Of a stretch of 64,000 bases of DNA, positions 58,827-64,000 are shown one piece after another. The DNA is from Pseudopyrenochaeta lycopersici (Eukaryota > Ascomycota > Dothideomycetes > Pleosporales > Pseudopyrenochaetaceae). The first letter of the stretch is position 1; every line of letters starts with the position of its first letter. The stretch spans positions 1-64,000 of the forward strand of contig NHZP01000002.1 in the NCBI GenBank assembly GCA_003313425.1. The letters are read 5' to 3'. A program made the translations under genes and the position numbers. The notes under the pieces are model-generated. The model was not told the origin of the DNA, ran no database searches, and was given only the letters and a program-made list of their open reading frames with translations.

Positions 58827-59690
58827 CTACTGTATTAACACAGCTACGCCCATAGCTAGTAGATTATATAGCGAAAGGCCGGTAGAAGGCGCTGAGTTCT
58901 TATTGCTAGGGTTTAGGCCCGTGGTAGCACGTAGGGCTTCGGTGCCATTAGCAGGTGCTGTAGCAGAAGGCGAAAGGGGGGCGGATGATGGTGAAGGCGA
59001 TAGTTTGAGACACGCGTTGTTATACACAAACTGCTCAGGGCTTCCACTACAAGTGGTGGTAGATCCAGCATCGTATGTGCCATTTGTATAAATCCAGCAA
59101 GTGCCTGAGGCATAAGGTGAATTGCTTGGGTTGCGCGGATTAAACACGGCGTAGCGGCAGGATTCGGCCATTGCACATTGACTCAAGCAATTTGATGCAC
59201 CTTCACTAGCACTGCAAGTATAAAAGCAGTCACCTGGAGGCGGGTAACCACAGACCGAGGCGACAGCAGAGGGCGATGCCGTGGCCGTACATGCGCCAGA
59301 TGTCGGGCTCGTCCCAGCGCATACGGGTTTACTGTACACAGACAGGCCGGGGTTGCGGCAGTCGGCGCTACCGGCGCTTGCATCGAAGACTTTACCCGGG
59401 TAAAGCCAACAGGTCCCGGTCCCTGTATAGGGGTTGCCAGCGGCGAAGATAACAAAGTCGCAGGGTTGATGAGCGTTGCAGTACTCCCAGCAGGAGGCTC
59501 TACTTTCACTGGCGACGGCAAATTCCGGACCTGGTGCTGGGTATTCGCAAAGACTGGTAATAAGCGAAGCTGTGCAACTTGGTGCCGCGGAGGTAGTAGT
59601 TGTAGATGCAGTAGTGGTTCCGGTGGTTTGAGCAAGGACGGCTGAAGCGCATAGCCAGGCAATTGAGGCCTTTAAGGGAGTGTTCATCAT
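58827..59690 (-). CDS. GPI-type cysteine-rich surface protein with two PAN-like repeats
   Basis: The intact single-exon ORF of 287 residues starts at 59,690. It has a signal peptide (MMNTPLKASIAWLCASAVLA), a Thr/Ser linker, two homologous cysteine-rich domains and a Ser/Pro-rich stalk ending in a hydrophobic tail (LYNLLAMGVAVLIQ), the layout of a GPI-anchored cell-wall protein. Each domain has CxYPxPG near the start, SCWEYC or NCLSQC, CDFVIFAAGNP or CRYAVFNPRNP, TCWLYP or TCWIYT, and a final C, resembling an apple/PAN fold. Such domains bind sugars or proteins at the surface; the ligand is unknown. No sign of RIP. Confidence 0.8.
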   Translation of the reverse strand: MMNTPLKASIAWLCASAVLAQTTGTTTASTTTTSAAPSCTASLITSLCEYPAPGPEFAVASESRASCWEYCNAHQPCDFVIFAAGNPYTGTGTCWLYPGKVFDASAGSADCRNPGLSVYSKPVCAGTSPTSGACTATASPSAVASVCGYPPPGDCFYTCSASEGASNCLSQCAMAESCRYAVFNPRNPSNSPYASGTCWIYTNGTYDAGSTTTCSGSPEQFVYNNACLKLSPSPSSAPLSPSATAPANGTEALRATTGLNPSNKNSAPSTGLSLYNLLAMGVAVLIQ

Positions 59691-60900
59691 TGTAGCGAGT
59701 GACTGAGGAAATTAACTTCAGTACTTCAAGCATCAAAGACCCAGGGGAGCAGCTTTTAAAAGAAAAATATGGAGATCGATAGGGCTAATTCGACTGCGGT
59801 GCAATGACAGTAAGTAATAACGGGTCTATCTACTTAAAGGAGAAGTAAGGCCAACAGTAATATTTTAGCCTCGGTCGTGACCAGACTAGGGTTTAGGCTT
59901 GCTCCTTACTGGCTGCTTGGCCGCATGACTCAATTTATTGTACTCAGCCTCATACTTTGCACCGGTACTTTTTCTTCACGATAATGTTCTTTTGTGTGAT
60001 TTTATAATCTGTGCACTATTCATGCGATAGATTAGCGTACAGTAGGGCGTCATTTTCATTAGATTTATTGCATCCCAGGTTCGTTCAGACCGAAATGCAA
60101 CACAGTAAGCACTTGTATTAGCGACCGCATTATGCGAAGGGGATGTTAACTGCAAGGGAGCGGGAGTGAATCAATGTATTGAGAGAGTGACCAAATGGCA
60201 ATAGTTTTAGTAGAGGATGCGCATACTTAGCCCGCAAGAACTAGTAAGCTTCTCTCTAATTAAATACACACATTAGGTGTAGGAAGAACTATCCTCTTTA
60301 GATCCAGCAGCCCGTAAAGTTTTAACAATAAAAGGAAATATAAAGCTACGGCTAGTCGAATAATTACTGCTCTTAATGTCTGATGCAAGTGTAACGACGT
60401 GAGAGAAGGTTAATGGGGCAAACGGCTATTTTTAATTATCGCCCTTGGCAGAACGGATGAAGCGAAGGCCGCGAAAGCAACACAACAGATCTCATGACAT
60501 GCTCAGCCACAGTCCACCTCTCTCAGCCTCAGGATCGCCACAGCTTACAAGACCTGCAATTGTAATAACCCCTTCCCTTAGCAATCTAGAACCTGAGGGC
60601 GGCAGTCCCTGGCTATTCTGCCTCCGGTTGAGTTTCGCCCCGCCAAATTAGGCTAGTTGTTACCCAGTGCCAAGTAACAAGTGAATCTAATCTCTAACCT
60701 GGCACGCGGCTGATAAAATAACCTGACTCGTATGTTAAAGTCCCTCGCCAAAATTGAAGCACTAAGGATATTGGGATAAGACCTAAGAGTGATTTAATTT
60801 TTTCTAGCCTAGACTTATATAAGTAAATATATAAGAGTCGTAGGTATTAAATTACTATTAATGAAATAAAGCATAATTAAGAAGAACCTATAAATGCTAG
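59691..60900. other. Intergenic, no gene recognised
   Basis: Promoter side of the minus-strand gene at 59,690, then mixed sequence without supported ORFs. 60,780-60,900 is AT-rich and precedes the F4 element. Confidence 0.5.
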
Positions 60901-61092
60901 TGTCAGGCTATAGCGCTGAGGGCGCTAACAGCTGAGGTTCAAGGACTGCAGGCCAAGAACTAAGCGCTGAGAGCCGCTGGCTGGCTACCAGTACGACATT
61001 AAGTACTATTCTACTCAGCTTGATCTGCACTTAGCAGATCATTGTTACCTTTTGGTTGCCTGGCGCAGTGGGAGTAGACCTGTGTCCTGACA
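60901..61092 (+). mobile_element. 192-bp LTR-like element (family F4), copy 2
   Basis: This matches 20,051-20,242 end to end with about five substitutions and has the same TGTCAGG/CCTGACA ends. The flanks GCTAG and GCAAG agree at four of five positions, a possible 5-bp duplication. Where they differ, this copy mostly has C or G and copy 1 mostly T or A, so copy 1 has been lightly RIP-mutated. Confidence 0.85.
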
Positions 61093-61364
61093 GCAAGGTT
61101 CTATAGGATTAACTTCTAGGGAGAAACAGTACTAAGTAATGCAGATAAAGAAGACATCTACACTTAAATAGAACAATGAATATATGAGGAAGATAAACAG
61201 AACCTTAACCCCTAGGGATAGCATACCCCTAAGAAGGAACCTAGAGACTAGGTAACCGAATCTAAAGAGGCATACGGGTGAATACAAACTACTCAAGTAC
61301 TACACATAATGCGTAGAGGACCCTAGAAATAGGAACCAGACTACCTACTATATCCACAGAACTA

Positions 61365-62960
61365 GTGATATGGAGCGTAGAAGCCTGTTACTGTAATCAA
61401 CCTCCAGCCTGTGCGCTGGCCTTTGCGGTAGACTGTGCTCAATTAGACAATATAGCTGGCACCAATCGAGCTTCCAAGAACCACTCGCCTATGTTTCCGC
61501 CAGAAGCCAAGGCGTTCATGTCGTACGTTGCAGTTAACTGGGTAGTCGAAATCAGTGCCGTCAAAAGCAGCGCCGTAGTTGTTGTTACACCGATCCTAGT
61601 CATGAACGGGACGAGTTCCTTCCGCACAGAACCGCTGTAATAGGCGTCCGGAAGTAATTTGGACAGTACCCCAGTCTTAGGCTTTCATTAAAGATTTTTG
61701 TTAGGTAAGCTGCTGTCAGTTCGAGTCTACCTTGCAGCTCCCGGTTCTTAATTCCACCTGGGCCTAGAGCTTTGAGCAGCGATACAGCACAGATGGCCAG
61801 TCTGGACCACATTTTCCTCAACTCGCGGCATTTGGATCTAGGCTTCCTAGGATTCCTCCATATGGCACTGGTTGTGCACCCTCTTAAGCCGCTTTATCTC
61901 CGCTAGCACCGCCTTAAATTCTTCGGTCCATCTCTCCTGGGAGTAGGGAAAAGAGCGGGTTCGAGGTACCGCTCTGATAATAGTGTCTTAGATCGTCAAC
62001 TCTTTTACGTATATATATAACGCTGCCTTTGCCCTCGATTTCCCAGCAGCGGGAATGCCTTCTTCAGTGCTTGCCTATCTGCCTTCTCCTTCAGCTTTCT
62101 CTAGTCCTTCTTTGCTGTTCTCTCCAGTCGCTACGCTGCCAAGCCCAGCACCATAATTATAAACACATAGTCTGAGTCGTGATTAAAGCTACTCCCTAAT
62201 TCGCTCTTGACAACTCTGTCCGCTAACCTTTAGATTGTCAGGCACAGGTTTATCGTAGACTCTAAGCAGCCTTCTTCGTATATAACTGTTCCTAGCAAGA
62301 GCTTACTGTACAGCGCAAAGTCTCCTGTAATGTCTATTGGGTCCTCTAGCTCTGAGTCAGATACTCCCCTAATTGGCCCTTCTTAGAGCGGGTGATGTAG
62401 GTTAAAGTCACGTATAGTGCCTGCTTATCCGCTTAGTGTGTGTGTGAAGTGCCTCCTGAGGCTGCAGTAGTAATGCTCTGTCAATTACTTGCAGTTTTTA
62501 GAGGTTTGTATGTGTTATAGATAACAAGTTGTTACTTTTCTTATTGTTCCTAGCTAAGTTCTACAATTACACAGCATAGGTCTTTTATACGTTCCTTAAA
62601 GCGCTACCTTGTATAGTCTATTATCTTACTAATAAAGAGGCATACTCTAGTAAGGCCTTTTTCGTCACCTATTAGGTAGCAGACAGGGAACTTATCTCTA
62701 ACCAGGTGGTGGGTAGTTCTGGAAAATACGTTCTTCGATAGCTCTTAGACAGCTAGTATGTTGTACGCATAAGCTCTTAGGTCCTAGAGCAGTAATGTTA
62801 TTACTGTATGTCTAGATTCGCGGACGTTGCACAGCAGTATGCTTAGTTTTATCGGTCTGTTCCTGCATAGTGTCTGTGTTGATGTCTACCTGCTAACCTT
62901 TGCTTTTCGTTAGTTGTGCTTCTTGCCCCATTGCTGAAGGGGCTGTTTGGTACGTGTAAT
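61365..62960 (-). pseudogene. LINE ORF2 remnant: endonuclease and reverse transcriptase start
   Basis: At about 62,590-62,790 the minus strand reads YAYNILAV-ELSKNVFSRTT, then FPVCYLIGDEKGLTRVCLFI, the pattern of an apurinic-type endonuclease of LINEs. At 61,650-61,790, KALGPGGIKNRELQGRLELT, followed by IFNESLRLGYCPNYFRTPIT, is the entry block of a LINE reverse transcriptase (usually KAPGPDGIPN...FN.CL..GY.P..F+). The YxDD box is not found before the trace ends. Stops and frame changes make it inactive. Confidence 0.7.
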
Positions 62961-62999
62961 ACTTCTCAGCGGTCTTTGTGTCGCTACGTTCTCCTGTTC

Positions 63000-64000
63000 C
63001 GTCTAGTAAACTAAGTGTGTGGTGCTAGTTCGCTTCTGCCCGCGTCTGGATTCAGATCAGTTCAGGACAGCTTGAGTGCTTTGTGGTAGCGTGCCGCTTT
63101 GGCCGGGTTTGCTCCTTGACATGGTTGTCGCTACGACTCCTGGTGGTGTTGCGGTCTCCACCGTTGCTGCCGTAACAGGGTGATAATATGGCCGCATATC
63201 ATACGCGGCCTTCGCCTTCGCCCTCTCCTCCTTCTTGGTCGGACACTGGTAGCTCCACGCTCGTGCTCGCCTCAGCACATTGCGCATTTCCTAGATGCGG
63301 TCCGGTCTAACTTTGATGGGCAGTTGCGGCTCTTGATTTCTTGCGCACAGTAGCTACATGCAGATGTTGCCTTGCACTAGGTTCTTATGTGGCTGTAGTG
63401 TTGGCTTAAAGCACTGCTTCACTCAGCACTGTCCCGTGTATTACTTGCGCTGGAGAACCTAGCTCTGCCAGATCGGGCCCTTGTCGATAATCTTGTTAGC
63501 ATCTACCTATCTCTACCGCCTCCCTAGCTGCTATCCTTGCTTCCTCTCTAACGCTGATATTCCGATATACCCTTGTGGCGATTGCGTGGACGGTGTTGGT
63601 GGTGTTTTTGCGTTCGGTCTTAAGCTCGTAATTGACGGCATTGAGCATTTGCGCAGTGTTGGCTAAGGTCGTCTTAGTTTCAATCTACAGGACGTCAAGC
63701 GCATTGCACACCGCGCTGAGGTCAGGGGCATGTTGCACATTCAGTAATGTCAGCGTGCCGTAACGGATGAGCTTTACGAGGTCTGCAGGCACAGGCTTGC
63801 TTTAAGCACTATGAATACAATTTATCGCGATCTGAAGGAAGGTGCTGGGTTGTGTGCATGTTCGCGGGATGGAGTGAGCCATGCGGGCTGCTGCAGCCAG
63901 TGTCGCCATGGCCCGCCCTTCGATCGTAGTGGGCGCTACCGCTGGGTGTCGGCTAGCCGATCGGCGTCAAAATCGACAGTTTACGTGCGATAAACTGGGT
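63000..64000 (-). pseudogene. LINE ORF1 remnant (coiled coil, zinc knuckles), partial
   Basis: NTAQMLNAVNYELKTERKNT and neighbouring residues (63,560-63,700) form a helical, coiled-coil-like region. Around 63,230-63,420 Cys/His-rich fragments in shifting frames (CSYCAQE, CAMC) resemble CCHC knuckles, ending in SYQCPTKKEERAKAKAAYDM. The ORF continues beyond the window. It is inactivated by stops. Confidence 0.6.

Larger units (their letters stand above)
61190..64000 (-). mobile_element. Decayed Tad/I-type LINE, runs off the window end
   Basis: Minus-strand order is an ORF1 with coiled coil and zinc knuckles (64,000-63,000), then an endonuclease and reverse transcriptase ORF2 (about 62,950-61,370). 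No LTR borders it. Stops are frequent but base composition is less AT-shifted than in the left block. The left (3') end is not defined. Confidence 0.7.

Overview
The window looks like nuclear DNA of a filamentous ascomycete (Pezizomycotina, probably a Dothideomycete). Coding genes have short introns (about 50-100 bp) with GTAAGT-like donors and CTAAC/CTGAC branch points. The gene families are fungal: a PTH11/rhodopsin-type membrane protein, a Zn2Cys6 regulator, a peroxin 11-like protein and a mannitol/sorbose-type SDR. The DNA is sharply split into AT-rich blocks packed with broken transposons and GC-balanced islands with genes. In the AT-rich blocks CpA/TpG is scarce, TpA is abundant, and almost every interruption of a transposon frame is TAA or TAG. 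That is the signature of repeat-induced point mutation (RIP).

Layout. 1-22,280 is a transposon graveyard: a RIP-saturated Gypsy relic with a minus-strand integrase (1-4,200), a truncated chromovirus (4,200-7,619), a hAT relic (7,620-18,870) broken by a solo LTR, by a Fot1/pogo element with intact inverted repeats (9,221-11,072) and by a structurally complete chromodomain Gypsy element (11,081-18,117, 5-bp target duplication), then more solo LTRs and satellites. 22,287-27,600 is a small island with two divergent secreted-protein genes (a cysteine-rich protein and a HExxH metalloprotease-like protein) and a small cysteine-rich ORF. 27,975-30,425 is a second hAT copy with nested LTRs. 30,523-43,642 carries two protein-kinase genes, the second running into a propeller-like region and a C-terminal membrane module, then a PEX11-like gene and a chromodomain gene; every one of these has at least one premature stop. 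45,060-59,690 mixes intact genes (PTH11-like receptor, SDR, GPI-type cysteine-rich surface protein) with broken ones (beta-lactamase-fold hydrolase, Zn2Cys6 factor, second PTH11-like gene). From about 61,190 to the end there is a decayed Tad-like LINE on the minus strand.

Most of the host genes in the islands contain one or a few nonsense codons, most of them explicable as C-to-T or G-to-A changes, so the islands look like accessory or duplicated segments partly hit by RIP. The most unusual items are an antisense ORF with Zn2Cys6-like cysteine spacing plus a predicted coiled coil inside the chromovirus, the composite kinase/propeller/membrane gene, a 61-bp LTR-like insertion with a perfect 5-bp target duplication, and a solo LTR with repeated CACGTG motifs. 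All gene calls are from reading frames and motifs only; no database search was run.
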